A model generated the notes under the pieces. The model searched no databases. It was given only the letters and a program-made list of their open reading frames with translations, and was not told where the DNA came from. A stretch of 53,954 bases of DNA from Nostoc sp. WHI (GTDB lineage Bacteria > Cyanobacteriota > Cyanobacteriia > Cyanobacteriales > Nostocaceae), in contig NZ_WBKM01000363.1 of the NCBI RefSeq assembly GCF_015714725.1, positions 1 to 53,954 of the forward strand, in the 5' to 3' direction. Position numbers and translations under genes: made by a program. This document shows, one piece after another, positions 17,188-25,770 of the stretch (the stretch's first letter is position 1; the number at the start of each line of letters is the position of its first letter).

Positions 17188-17192
17188 ATTGT

Positions 17193-17350
17193 AATAAATA
17201 TTAAATTAATTAAGCGGCAAGGAAAAAATCATCATTATAATTGAATACTTTTGCATTCTTTTTAGGAGTTGGGCTTCGATGGTCTTTTTGATCTCAGTCC
17301 CTCCAATGTAACCTTCTGGATTTCACTATTTAATCGAGTGGGAGGTCAAA
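17193..17350. other. Leader of the Cys-rich protein / exporter genes
   Basis: No gene recognised. It ends in ggaggt at 17341-17346, a strong ribosome-binding sequence 4 bp before TTG 17351, which supports that start. Confidence 0.4.
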
Positions 17351-17779
17351 TTGCAGAGAAGGTGTGACCAAAATCGAAAACGTTCAAAACGACGAGATAT
17401 CTATTGTCCAAATCATGGCTGCTACCTTGAAAGCAGGAGTCAAAAATATCAATTGTTTGCCGATCAGCCAGGGCAGTTGCAGCAACGGGGTATAAGTCGG
17501 CGAAGCGCATTAATGTTAGTAGCCAGCCAAACCACAGTTAGCATAGGAGGAGAATGGTTAGAAGCTTTTTGGTGTGACCACTGCAACCAAACAAAGTGGT
17601 ATCACGTTTGTAAGTCGAATGATCGCACTTATAAAGTTTCTATAGCGCCACAAGAGCTTTGGCGGCAGGTAGCAGGAGTGATTGATCCTCAAGGGAACCC
17701 TTCTGTTGGAGAATTTACTCGCAGGCAAGCAAAGGTGCTTAACTATCACAACATCAAAGATTTTAAGTTTGTCAATTAA
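17351..17779 (+). CDS. Small Cys-rich conserved protein next to the exporter
   Basis: The protein has 142 residues and a TTG start preceded by GGAGGT. The N-terminus is very basic (RRCDQNRKRSKRRD). Two Cys/His pairs are visible, CPNHGC and CDHCNQTKWYHVC, which could bind zinc. Between them lies LQQRGISRRSALMLVASQ and then GEWLEAFWC. There is no signal or membrane segment, so it is cytoplasmic. I remember similar proteins only from cyanobacteria, but know no function. It lies 31 bp upstream of the ABC permease, so an accessory or regulatory role in export is possible; this is inference from position. Confidence 0.65.
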   Translation: MQRRCDQNRKRSKRRDIYCPNHGCYLESRSQKYQLFADQPGQLQQRGISRRSALMLVASQTTVSIGGEWLEAFWCDHCNQTKWYHVCKSNDRTYKVSIAPQELWRQVAGVIDPQGNPSVGEFTRRQAKVLNYHNIKDFKFVN

Positions 17780-17810
17780 TGCTTAAAAGCAGTGGTCTTT
17801 AATCAATATT

Positions 17811-18656
17811 ATGAGTAGTAAAGAAATTACCTCAAAGCCAGAGTTGGTAATTGAAGTTGGACGAACGGATGAGCAGTATTGGAAAGACTTGTGGCGTTAT
17901 CGAGAGCTATTTTATTTTCTGGCTTGGCGTGACATTCTAGTACGCTACAAACAAACAGTAATTGGTATGCTCTGGGCACTGATTCGACCCTTTTTAACAA
18001 TGATCGTTTTCAGCGTCATCTTTGGAAATTTGGCAAAGTTACCTTCGGAGGGGGCAGCGCCTTATCCAATACTGGTATTTGCTGGCTTGCTACCCTGGCA
18101 ATTTTTTTCCAATGCCCTAAGTGAGTGTAGCAGTAGCCTAATTAGTAATGCCAACTTGATTTCTAAGGTCTACTTTCCACGCTTGATTGTCCCTGCCAGT
18201 TCAGTGATTGTCAGCTTTGTGGACTTTCTTGTTTCTGCAATGATTCTCTTAGGGCTGATGGCTTGGTATAATTTTGTTCCCACTTGGCGGATATTATTCT
18301 TACCATTATTTATTAGCATTGCTTTTGCTGCTTCACTAGGAGTCGGGCTGTGGTTGGCAGCCTTAAATGTGGAATATCGAGACTTCCGATATATTGTACC
18401 GTTTATTGTGCAGTTTGGCCTATATGTATCGCCCGTCGGTTTTAGTAGCAGCATTGTGCCAGAGCAATGGCGTTTGCTTTACTATTTGAACCCAATGGTG
18501 GGCGTCATTGATGGCTTTCGCTGGGCAATTTTAGGAGGAGAATCTAAACTTTACTGGACTGGATTCACACTATCTCTAGGACTAGTTGCCCTGTTACTGG
18601 TAAGTGGCATTTGGTACTTCCGCAGAATGGAACGGTCATTTGCTGACGTAATTTAG
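17811..18656 (+). CDS. ABC-2 polysaccharide export permease (Wzm-type)
   Basis: The protein has 281 residues, typical for Wzm/TagG permeases. After a cytoplasmic amphipathic N-terminus with WRDILVRYKQTVIGMLWAL, six hydrophobic segments are visible, including MIVFSVIFGNL, ILVFAGLLPWQFF, VIVSFVDFLVSAMILLGLM and LVALLLVSGIWYF. The ABC-2 pattern NANLISKVYFPRLIVP and the late YYLNPMVGVIDGFRWA loop are family hallmarks. Together with the ATPase 9 bp downstream it would carry lipid-linked polysaccharide across the inner membrane. Confidence 0.93.
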   Translation: MSSKEITSKPELVIEVGRTDEQYWKDLWRYRELFYFLAWRDILVRYKQTVIGMLWALIRPFLTMIVFSVIFGNLAKLPSEGAAPYPILVFAGLLPWQFFSNALSECSSSLISNANLISKVYFPRLIVPASSVIVSFVDFLVSAMILLGLMAWYNFVPTWRILFLPLFISIAFAASLGVGLWLAALNVEYRDFRYIVPFIVQFGLYVSPVGFSSSIVPEQWRLLYYLNPMVGVIDGFRWAILGGESKLYWTGFTLSLGLVALLLVSGIWYFRRMERSFADVI

Positions 18657-18665
18657 CAAGGATCT

Positions 18666-19952
18666 ATGCAGATGTCAGACAATATGATTAGTGTAGAGAA
18701 TTTAAGCAAAAAATATATTATCGCTCACCAGCAGGAGGGAAGAAGTAACTACAAAGCGCTGCGGGATGTAATTGCTGATGGTGTTACATCTTTTGCCAAG
18801 ACATTCATCAAACCTAGTGGCAAAAAAATGCCCAACCCAACACGGGAAGAATTTTGGGCATTAAAAGATGTTTCCTTTGATATTCAACAGGGTGAAGCCA
18901 TAGGTGTGATTGGACGCAATGGTGCAGGGAAATCTACGCTGTTAAAAGTTCTGAGCCGAATTACCGAACCGACGAGGGGACGTATCGCCATTAAAGGGAG
19001 GGTAGCAAGCTTATTAGAAGTAGGGACGGGATTTCACCCAGAACTGACGGGACGGGAGAACATTTATCTCAACGGTTCCGTTCTGGGGATGAGTAGAGTT
19101 GAAATTAAGAAGAAATTTGATGAAATAGTAGCTTTTGCTGATGTAGAAAAGTTTTTAGATACCCCAGTGAAGCGCTATTCTTCAGGAATGTATGTCCGCC
19201 TTGCTTTTTCCGTTGCAGCCCATTTAGAGCCAGAAATTTTAATTGTCGATGAAGTTTTGGCTGTAGGTGATTCGGCATTTCAGAAAAAGTGCTTGGGCAA
19301 AATGGGTGATGTTGCGACCAAAGAAGGACGAACAGTTTTATTTGTGAGTCATAGTATGCAAGCGATCGCTCAACTCACGAAACGTTGCATACTGCTTTCT
19401 AAGGGCAGCATCCAATTTGATGGTGATAGTAGCAAAGCAGTACAGTTATATCTGGCTGGGCAGAAAGATGATTCTGTCTCACAAGCATATTACCAAGCTC
19501 CTGTCAATAAAACTGGCAATCATCTAGCTTGGGTAAGGGTACACACGTCTGAAAAAGAAGGAATTCACTGTTGGGGAAAACCGATGACCTTTGAGTTTGC
19601 CCTACATATCACCGAACCTCATGAAAGTCTGCGTTTTTCGTTTCAGATAGTCAATTTTTTACAACAACCGATTTGTATCTTCTGGTTTTTTGAGTCTGAC
19701 ACTCCGTTTCATCGAGAGTCGGGAACATTTATTCTGCGATGTGAGATTCCAAAATTTAGACTGTATATGGGTTCATACACCTTAACGACATGGTTCTCCA
19801 ACCGTCGTAGTGACACTCTCCTAGAAAATCTCAGAGAGATTTGCCCGTTTGAAGTGACTATGCATAACTTCGAGCGTGCAGATTATCAATGGCAATCTGA
19901 TGAGTGTACCTATTTAGAAGATGCTATTTGGCAAACTGTAGAAAAGTATTAA
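18666..19952 (+). CDS. ABC polysaccharide exporter ATPase with C-terminal sugar-binding domain (Wzt-type)
   Basis: The protein has 428 residues. The nucleotide-binding domain (about 8-265) has Walker A GRNGAGKST (83-91), signature YSSGM (about 170) and Walker B ILIVDEVLAVGD (about 191-202), plus the H-loop in FVSHSMQAI. Residues about 285-428 form an extra beta-rich domain (HLAWVRVHTSEK, MTFEFALHI, YMGSYTLTTWF), matching Wzt-C domains that recognise the modified end of the glycan in ABC-dependent O-antigen export. This suggests that chain termination is sensed before export. A second ATG at 18672 is possible. Confidence 0.93.
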   Translation: MQMSDNMISVENLSKKYIIAHQQEGRSNYKALRDVIADGVTSFAKTFIKPSGKKMPNPTREEFWALKDVSFDIQQGEAIGVIGRNGAGKSTLLKVLSRITEPTRGRIAIKGRVASLLEVGTGFHPELTGRENIYLNGSVLGMSRVEIKKKFDEIVAFADVEKFLDTPVKRYSSGMYVRLAFSVAAHLEPEILIVDEVLAVGDSAFQKKCLGKMGDVATKEGRTVLFVSHSMQAIAQLTKRCILLSKGSIQFDGDSSKAVQLYLAGQKDDSVSQAYYQAPVNKTGNHLAWVRVHTSEKEGIHCWGKPMTFEFALHITEPHESLRFSFQIVNFLQQPICIFWFFESDTPFHRESGTFILRCEIPKFRLYMGSYTLTTWFSNRRSDTLLENLREICPFEVTMHNFERADYQWQSDECTYLEDAIWQTVEKY

Positions 19953-19971
19953 TTTGAAGGCAGATTAACTA

Positions 19972-20502
19972 ATGGCTGTAAATGATGATGTGAAGTTAGG
20001 CACAAACGTCAAGATTTTCCATCCCCATCTCGTCAACCTCTACGGTTGCGTTATTGGTGATGACACGAAAATTGGTACATTTGTCGAGATTCAGAAAGAT
20101 GTCACCATCGGAAGTCGATGTAAAATTTCATCCCACAGTTTTCTGTGTGAAGGCGTTGTCCTAGAAGATGAAGTGTTTATTGGTCATGGAGTGATGTTCA
20201 CGAATGACCTTTATCCTCGTGCAACCAATGAAGATGGTAGTTTAAAAACAGAAGATGACTGGTATACAATCAAGACTCTAGTCAAGCGCTGTGCATCTAT
20301 TGGTAGTAATGCTACCATCCTGCCAGGTGTAACTATTGGTGAAAAAGCCATCATCGGTTCTGGAGCAACAGTAACTCACGATGTTCCTGATTATGCAATT
20401 GTAGTTGGAGTTCCCGCACGTGTCATTGGGGATGTGCGCGATCAGCTACGCTCTGCTGTAGGCGATCGCCAAAATTTGCAAATATCAGCTAGCAGTTTGT
20501 GA
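19972..20502 (+). CDS. Hexapeptide N-acetyltransferase (WbpD/WlbB-like)
   Basis: The protein has 176 residues. Left-handed beta-helix repeats run throughout (YGCVIGDDTKIGTFVEI, VTIGSRCKISSHSFLCEGV, VFIGHGVMFTNDLYPR, ASIGSNATILPGVTIGEKA). The motif GHGVMFTNDLYPR is characteristic of acetyltransferases that act on 3-amino or 4-amino nucleotide sugars, such as WbpD/WlbB, which acetylate UDP-2-acetamido-3-amino-glucuronate. The following oxidoreductase and DegT aminotransferase genes are the usual companions of that pathway, which supports the assignment. The exact sugar is inferred. Confidence 0.85.
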   Translation: MAVNDDVKLGTNVKIFHPHLVNLYGCVIGDDTKIGTFVEIQKDVTIGSRCKISSHSFLCEGVVLEDEVFIGHGVMFTNDLYPRATNEDGSLKTEDDWYTIKTLVKRCASIGSNATILPGVTIGEKAIIGSGATVTHDVPDYAIVVGVPARVIGDVRDQLRSAVGDRQNLQISASSL

Positions 20503-20612
20503 GATGCTTGCTCTGTGCTGTGTGAACAATTTAAGTTTTGTACGCAATCTGTTTATAAATATTGAAAACTACTTGGTGAATTCTGAAGCGTTGCAAAAAT
20601 AAAGGTTTTTTT

Positions 20613-20682
20613 ATATCAAATAGCAAGTAATTGCCAATACGTCCATAAGCTATTGCCACCTATGAGTGGCAATATTTGATAT
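20613..20682. other. Nested inverted repeats ahead of the oxidoreductase gene
   Basis: The outer arms atatcaaata (20613-20622) and tatttgatat (20673-20682) enclose an inner hairpin with arms tattgccac (20651-20659) and gtggcaata (20666-20674). The structure sits in the 210-bp gap between the acetyltransferase and the oxidoreductase. It could be an attenuating or processing structure in the mRNA. It has no T-tract typical of a terminator. Confidence 0.5.
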
Positions 20683-20712
20683 TGCATAAAAAATTCTGAT
20701 TAGTTAAAAGCA

Positions 20713-21750
20713 ATGGGAAACATGATTAATATTGGTGTCATTGGTTATGGTTATTGGGGTCCGAATCTAGTAAGAAACTTTGTAGAGATGCCAGGTGTTC
20801 AGGTGAGAACCGTTAGCGATTTTCAACCAGAACTATTGGCAAAGGTGCAAGCTCGGTATCCGGCAATTCAAGTTACTAAAGATTGTCGAGACATATTTAC
20901 AGATCCCAAAATTGATGCTGTAGCGATCGCCACACCAGTTTCAACTCACTTTGAATTAGCTTTAGCTGCTTTGCAGGCTGGTAAACATGTGCTAGTAGAA
21001 AAGCCCATGACAACTACCTCAGAACAAGCAATGCGGCTGATTGAAGAGGCAGAAAAACGCAACCTAGTGTTAATGGTCGATCACACCTTTGTCTACACAG
21101 GTGCTGTCCGCAAAATGCACGATTTGATTGCCACTAATTCACTAGGTGATATTTACTACTATGATTCTGTCCGCGTCAATCTCGGACTTTTTCAGCATGA
21201 TGTTAATGTCATCTGGGATTTAGCAGTCCACGACCTCTCAATCATGAGCTACCTATTGCCATCCCAGCCTTATGCTGTCTCGGCTACAGGCATCAGCCAC
21301 GTTCCTGGAGAACCAGAAAATATCGCCTACTTGACCTTATTCTTTGAAAAGAATCTCATTGCTCACATCAATGTGAATTGGTTAGCGCCAGTAAAAATTC
21401 GTCGCACATTGATTGGTGGTAGTCAACGGATGATTGTTTACGATGACTTAGAACCAAGTGAGAAAGTCAAGATTTACGACAAGGGTATTACAGTTAATGG
21501 CAACTCTGAAAGCGTGTATCAAATGATGATTGGTTATCGCACAGGGGATATGTGGTCACCCAAGTTGGATATGACAGAAGCATTGAAGACAGAAGGATTG
21601 CACTTCATCAATTGTATTGAAAAAGGCGATCGCCCGATTACTGATGGAGAAGCAGGACTGCGGGTAGTCAGAATTCTCGAAGCTGCAACCCAGTCTCTCA
21701 AACAGCAAGGCCGATTAATTGAACTGAATACGGCAGGGGTAGCAGCATGA
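20713..21750 (+). CDS. Gfo/Idh/MocA-family nucleotide-sugar oxidoreductase (WbpB/WlbA-like)
   Basis: The protein has 345 residues. The Rossmann motif GVIGYGYWGPNLVRN opens the protein (ATG 20713; a second ATG at 20722 is the more usual family start). The EKP motif in HVLVEKPMTTT (about residue 97) and the DLAVHDLSIM catalytic-His region are present. WbpB/WlbA enzymes oxidise C3 of UDP-N-acetylglucosaminuronate, making the ketone that a DegT aminotransferase then aminates. The 4-bp overlap (ATGA) with such an aminotransferase, and the acetyltransferase upstream, fit this three-step route. Confidence 0.87.
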   Translation: MGNMINIGVIGYGYWGPNLVRNFVEMPGVQVRTVSDFQPELLAKVQARYPAIQVTKDCRDIFTDPKIDAVAIATPVSTHFELALAALQAGKHVLVEKPMTTTSEQAMRLIEEAEKRNLVLMVDHTFVYTGAVRKMHDLIATNSLGDIYYYDSVRVNLGLFQHDVNVIWDLAVHDLSIMSYLLPSQPYAVSATGISHVPGEPENIAYLTLFFEKNLIAHINVNWLAPVKIRRTLIGGSQRMIVYDDLEPSEKVKIYDKGITVNGNSESVYQMMIGYRTGDMWSPKLDMTEALKTEGLHFINCIEKGDRPITDGEAGLRVVRILEAATQSLKQQGRLIELNTAGVAA

Positions 21751-22841
21751 TTCCATTTGTAGACCTAAAAACTCAGTATTTAAGTATTAAAGACGAAATT
21801 GATACTGCTGTCTTGAAAGTACTTGAAAGTACGCAATTCGTCTTAGGGAATGAAGTCAAAGCTTTAGAAGAAGAGTTTGCAGATTACTGCAATGCAGATT
21901 ATGGCATTGCCGTCAATACAGGTACCAGTGCCCTGCATCTAGCATTACTAGCAGCAGGCATCGGTGCTGGTGACGAAGTAATTACGGTACCTTTCACCTT
22001 TGTGGCGACCACAGCAGCAATTTGTTACACCGGAGCCACACCAGTTTTCGTAGATATCGCTCCTGTTTCCTACACCATCGATGTCAGCCAAATTGAAAAA
22101 GCGATAACTGAACGCACCAAAGCTATCCTACCCGTACATTTGTACGGTCAACCAGCAGACATGGAGCCAATTTTGGAAATTGCCCGTCGTCATGGTTTGG
22201 TGGTGATCGAAGATGCAGCCCAAGCTCATGGGGCTGAGTACAAAGGGCAACGGGTTGGTAGTATTGGCGATTTCGGGTGTTTTAGTTTTTACCCTGGTAA
22301 AAACTTAGGGGCTTACGGAGAGGGAGGTATGGTAGTCACCAAAAATCCAGAATATGCCCGCACTATGGGAATGCTGCGCGACTGGGGTCAAGAACGCAGG
22401 TATCACCATATCCTCAAAGGTTATAACTATCGCATGGATGGCATCCAGGGAGCGATTTTACGGGTGAAGTTACGCTACATCGAAGCCTGGACAGAAGCCA
22501 GAAGAACCCACGCGGCACAATACGACAAACTCTTGGCAGACTCTGGTGTTAGTACGCCGACTGTAATGCCCTACAGCCGTCACGTTTACCATGTCTACGC
22601 AGTGCGCTCGCCAGAGCGAGATGTCCTGCAACAAAGCCTGCAAGAGATGGAAATTCAAACAGGCATTCATTACCCAATTCCTGTTCATCTGCAACCAGCT
22701 TATTCAGACTTAGGCTACAAGCCAGGTGATTTTCCGCACTCAGAAGCAGCGTCTAGCGAAGTTTTATCCCTCCCAATGTATGCAGAACTAAGCACAGAGT
22801 CACAAACTCAGGTTGCTAAAGCAGTAATTAACTTAACATAA
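21747..22841 (+). CDS. DegT/DnrJ/EryC1/StrS sugar aminotransferase (WbpE/WlbC-like)
   Basis: The protein has 364 residues. PLP-dependent fold type I features: NTGTSALHLALLAAGIG, VPFTFVATTAAICYTGATPVFVDI, EDAAQAHGAEYKG, and the Schiff-base lysine in FSFYPGKNLGAYGEGGM (about 185). It would transfer the amino group from glutamate to a 3-keto nucleotide sugar. Its start overlaps the oxidoreductase stop (ATGA), so the two are translationally coupled. MIPFVDLKTQYLSIKDEID is the standard family start. Confidence 0.9.
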   Translation: MIPFVDLKTQYLSIKDEIDTAVLKVLESTQFVLGNEVKALEEEFADYCNADYGIAVNTGTSALHLALLAAGIGAGDEVITVPFTFVATTAAICYTGATPVFVDIAPVSYTIDVSQIEKAITERTKAILPVHLYGQPADMEPILEIARRHGLVVIEDAAQAHGAEYKGQRVGSIGDFGCFSFYPGKNLGAYGEGGMVVTKNPEYARTMGMLRDWGQERRYHHILKGYNYRMDGIQGAILRVKLRYIEAWTEARRTHAAQYDKLLADSGVSTPTVMPYSRHVYHVYAVRSPERDVLQQSLQEMEIQTGIHYPIPVHLQPAYSDLGYKPGDFPHSEAASSEVLSLPMYAELSTESQTQVAKAVINLT

Positions 22842-22853
22842 CCAAGAAATTCG

Positions 22854-23549
22854 ATGTCCGATCAAGGTAAAATTAAGATAGTCACAGCTATCCACGGCTT
22901 ACAAGCAGAAAAGCTAGACCCTGATTTTGAAATTCAACTAGCAGAATATTTAAATACTCAATATGAACAAAAACCATTAATCGAATTATATGCACGCTTT
23001 GCTACAAGTGATGGCGACTTTGACGGGTTAATGCGGCGAGCTATTTGGCGAGCAGTAGCACGTAAATTTGGACATAACATTCGTATTGGCAATGGCGTAG
23101 GTTTTAAGCATCTTGAAACCTTTGAGATTGGGAACCAAGTATTTATAGGTTCACAAAGCTATATTCAGGGAAGGTTCGATGGTACTTGCATCATTGGAAA
23201 TCATGTTTGGATTGGCCCACAGAGCTACTTTGATGCCCGTAATTTAATTATTGAAGATTATGTGGGATGGGGCCCAGGTGCAAAAGTACTGGGATCATCC
23301 CACACTGGATTGCCAATTGATGTTCCCATCATCCAAACAGACTTAGAAATTAAATCAGTAAAAGTGGAAACAGGAGCCGATATTGGGATGAATGCGGTGA
23401 TCCTACCTGGTGTAACTATTGGCCAAAGCAGCATTGTTGGGGCTGGTGCAGTTGTCACTAAGGATGTACCACCATTTGCGATCGTCGCTGGTGTCCCTGC
23501 TAAGTTTTTACGCTGGCGGGAAGGATATGAACCATTGGAGAGTAAATAA
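22854..23549 (+). CDS. Second hexapeptide acyltransferase
   Basis: The protein has 231 residues. A helical N-terminus of about 70 residues precedes beta-helix repeats (GHNIRIGNGVGFKHLETFEIG, VFIGSQSYIQGR, CIIGNHVWIGPQSYFD) and an insertion with GSSHTGLPIDVPI carrying the probable catalytic His. It ends in the common VPAKFLRWREGYEP. It is a maltose- or galactoside-type O-acetyltransferase or an amino-sugar N-acyltransferase; sequence alone does not decide. It is 12 bp after the aminotransferase and 1 bp before the epimerase gene. Confidence 0.83.
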   Translation: MSDQGKIKIVTAIHGLQAEKLDPDFEIQLAEYLNTQYEQKPLIELYARFATSDGDFDGLMRRAIWRAVARKFGHNIRIGNGVGFKHLETFEIGNQVFIGSQSYIQGRFDGTCIIGNHVWIGPQSYFDARNLIIEDYVGWGPGAKVLGSSHTGLPIDVPIIQTDLEIKSVKVETGADIGMNAVILPGVTIGQSSIVGAGAVVTKDVPPFAIVAGVPAKFLRWREGYEPLESK

Positions 23550-23550
23550 T

Positions 23551-24525
23551 ATGCAAAATAAGCGAATTTTAATCACAGGTGGTGCAGGTTTAGTTGGTTC
23601 CCATATTGCCGATTTGTTGGTCAATGAAGGAGTCTCAGAGATTATTGTTCTAGATAACTTCACCCGTGGACAACTGAACAACCTTGCTTGGGCAAAAGAA
23701 CATGGTCCTTTGGTAATTGTAGAAGGCGACATTCGGGATCAAAAACTCCTGGGTGAAGTCATGCAAGATGTTGATATAGTATTTCATCAGGCAGCAATCC
23801 GTATTACACAATGTGCCGAAGAACCACGTTTGGCATTAGAAGTTTTGGCAGATGGCACTTTCAACGTTTTAGAAGCAGCAGTGAAAGCCGGGGCAAAAAA
23901 GGTAGTCGCGGCTTCATCAGCCTCAATCTACGGTATGGCAGAGCAGTTTCCAACAACTGAATCCCATCACCCGTACAACAACCGCACTCTCTACGGTGCA
24001 GCAAAGGTCTTTAACGAGGGTTTATTACGCAGTTTCTATGATATGTATGGTCTGGACTATGTAGCCCTACGCTACTTTAACGTCTACGGGCCACGTATGG
24101 ATATTTATGGTGTATATACTGAAGTATTAATTCGTTGGATGGAGCGCATTGCTACAGGTCAGCCACCATTAATTTTCGGTGATGGCAAACAGACAATGGA
24201 CTTTGTGTATATCGAAGACATTGCTAGAGCAAATATCTTAGCTGCCAAAGCCGATGTCACTGATGACGTGTTTAATATTGCCAGTCATGTGGAAAGCAGC
24301 CTGAACGACCTAGCTTATAGTTTAGCTAAGGTGATGGGTTCAGATTTACAGCCAGAATATGGCCCAGAACGCAAAGTAAACCCCGTAGCACGCCGACTGG
24401 CAGATGTGAGTAAAGCCAAACAATTGCTGGGTTTTGAGGCGCAGGTATCTTTAGAAGAAGGATTGCGTCGGCTAGTGAGTTGGTGGCGCGAACAGAAATT
24501 GGCAAAGGAAGCAAGCAATGTCTGA
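23551..24525 (+). CDS. NAD-dependent sugar epimerase/dehydratase
   Basis: The protein has 324 residues starting at ATG 23551, one base past the previous stop; the open frame extends further upstream, but only into the preceding gene. It is an extended short-chain dehydrogenase: GGAGLVGSHIADLL NAD motif (about 8-21), DIRDQKLL, catalytic SASIYG and YGAAK (about 147-151), and ALRYFNVYGPRMDIYG. The family includes UDP-glucose 4-epimerases and nucleotide-sugar dehydratases. The substrate is not determined. It overlaps the next gene by 8 bp. Confidence 0.88.
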   Translation: MQNKRILITGGAGLVGSHIADLLVNEGVSEIIVLDNFTRGQLNNLAWAKEHGPLVIVEGDIRDQKLLGEVMQDVDIVFHQAAIRITQCAEEPRLALEVLADGTFNVLEAAVKAGAKKVVAASSASIYGMAEQFPTTESHHPYNNRTLYGAAKVFNEGLLRSFYDMYGLDYVALRYFNVYGPRMDIYGVYTEVLIRWMERIATGQPPLIFGDGKQTMDFVYIEDIARANILAAKADVTDDVFNIASHVESSLNDLAYSLAKVMGSDLQPEYGPERKVNPVARRLADVSKAKQLLGFEAQVSLEEGLRRLVSWWREQKLAKEASNV

Positions 24526-25744
24526 GAAAATCCAGTCTATCCCGATCGCTAAACCCTGGATGGGTGAAGCTGAGGCGGAAGCAGCTAGCCGTGCCATTAT
24601 GTCTGGGTGGGTAACCCAAGGGCCAGAAGTCGCCGCCTTTGAGCAAGAGTTTGCAACTTATGTGGGAGCAAACCATGCTTGTGCTGTCTCCAATTGCACC
24701 ACAGCATTGCATCTAGCCTTATTAGCTGTAGGTGTGCAACCTGGGGATGAAGTGATTACCGTCAGCCATTCTTATATTGCCACCGCCAACAGTATTCGCT
24801 ACTGCGGTGCAATACCAGTGTTTGTGGATATTGAACCACAGACATACAACATCAACCCGATGCTAATTGAGGACGCGCTCAGTGATCGCACCCGTGCCAT
24901 TTTAATTGTCCACCAGATCGGGATGCCTTGCAACCTCAAAGCCATCTTAGATATTGCCCACCGCCACGGGTTGCCAGTAGTTGAAGATGCGGCTTGTGCC
25001 ATCGGTAGTGAAATTCTCTGGAATGGGCAGTGGGAGAAAATTGGCAAGCCGCATGGGGATATCGCCTGCTTTTCTTTTCACCCCCGGAAAGTCATCAGCA
25101 CTGGTGACGGTGGGATGCTGACTACAAATAATCCCCAATGGGACAAGCAGTTTCGTCTCTGGCGGCAACATGGGATGAGCGTTCCCGATACTGTGCGCCA
25201 CGGTGCAAAACAGGTGATATTTGAGTCATACCCCATGCTGGGCTACAACTACCGCATGACTGATATTCAAGCAGCAGTCGGCCGAGAACAACTCAAACGT
25301 CTTCCAGAAATTGTGGAACGTCGGCGTTATTTGGCACAGCGATACCAGGAAAAACTCCAAGATGTGCCGGGATTAAAGTTACCCACCGAGCCAAGTTGGG
25401 CCAAGAGTAACTGGCAAAGTTTTTGTGTAAGGCTTACAGAGAGATACGACCAGCTTCAAGCAATGCAGCGAATGTTAGATGCTGGCATTGCCACGCGACG
25501 CGGAATTATGTGCGTTCACCGTGAAAGTGCTTATCAAACAGAAGCTTGGTCATGTGGAGTTGAGCCGAAAGCTTGTGAGTGTCAAGTTGGAAAGTGCGAT
25601 CGCCTTTCTGAGAGTGAACAGGCACAAGACCACACAGTCCTGCTACCTCTGTTTCATCAGATGACTGAACAGGAACAGGACTATGTGGTGGAAGTTTTGA
25701 AAGTGGCTTGTCAGGTTAAGGAAGTTACTTTTTATCTTCCGTAG
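24518..25744 (+). CDS. Second DegT/DnrJ/EryC1/StrS aminotransferase
   Basis: The protein has 408 residues. The N-terminus IPIAKPWMGEAEAEAASRAI and GWVTQGPEVAAFEQEFA belong to the DegT family branch that includes 4-amino-sugar enzymes such as PseC/ArnB/perosamine synthase. PLP contacts are SNCTTALHLALLAVGV and EDAACAIGSE; the lysine lies in FSFHPRKVISTGDGG (about 191). A Cys-containing insert near residue 345-360 (CGVEPKACECQVGKC) is unusual. It overlaps the epimerase gene by 8 bp, suggesting that the epimerase/dehydratase supplies its keto-sugar. Confidence 0.88.
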   Translation: MSEKIQSIPIAKPWMGEAEAEAASRAIMSGWVTQGPEVAAFEQEFATYVGANHACAVSNCTTALHLALLAVGVQPGDEVITVSHSYIATANSIRYCGAIPVFVDIEPQTYNINPMLIEDALSDRTRAILIVHQIGMPCNLKAILDIAHRHGLPVVEDAACAIGSEILWNGQWEKIGKPHGDIACFSFHPRKVISTGDGGMLTTNNPQWDKQFRLWRQHGMSVPDTVRHGAKQVIFESYPMLGYNYRMTDIQAAVGREQLKRLPEIVERRRYLAQRYQEKLQDVPGLKLPTEPSWAKSNWQSFCVRLTERYDQLQAMQRMLDAGIATRRGIMCVHRESAYQTEAWSCGVEPKACECQVGKCDRLSESEQAQDHTVLLPLFHQMTEQEQDYVVEVLKVACQVKEVTFYLP

Positions 25745-25770
25745 TCATTAAACCTTATGAGAAATTAACT

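Noticed and set aside
23419..23550. Longer N-terminus for the epimerase
   Set aside because: The extension overlaps the preceding acyltransferase gene, while ATG 23551 directly begins the NAD-binding fold.
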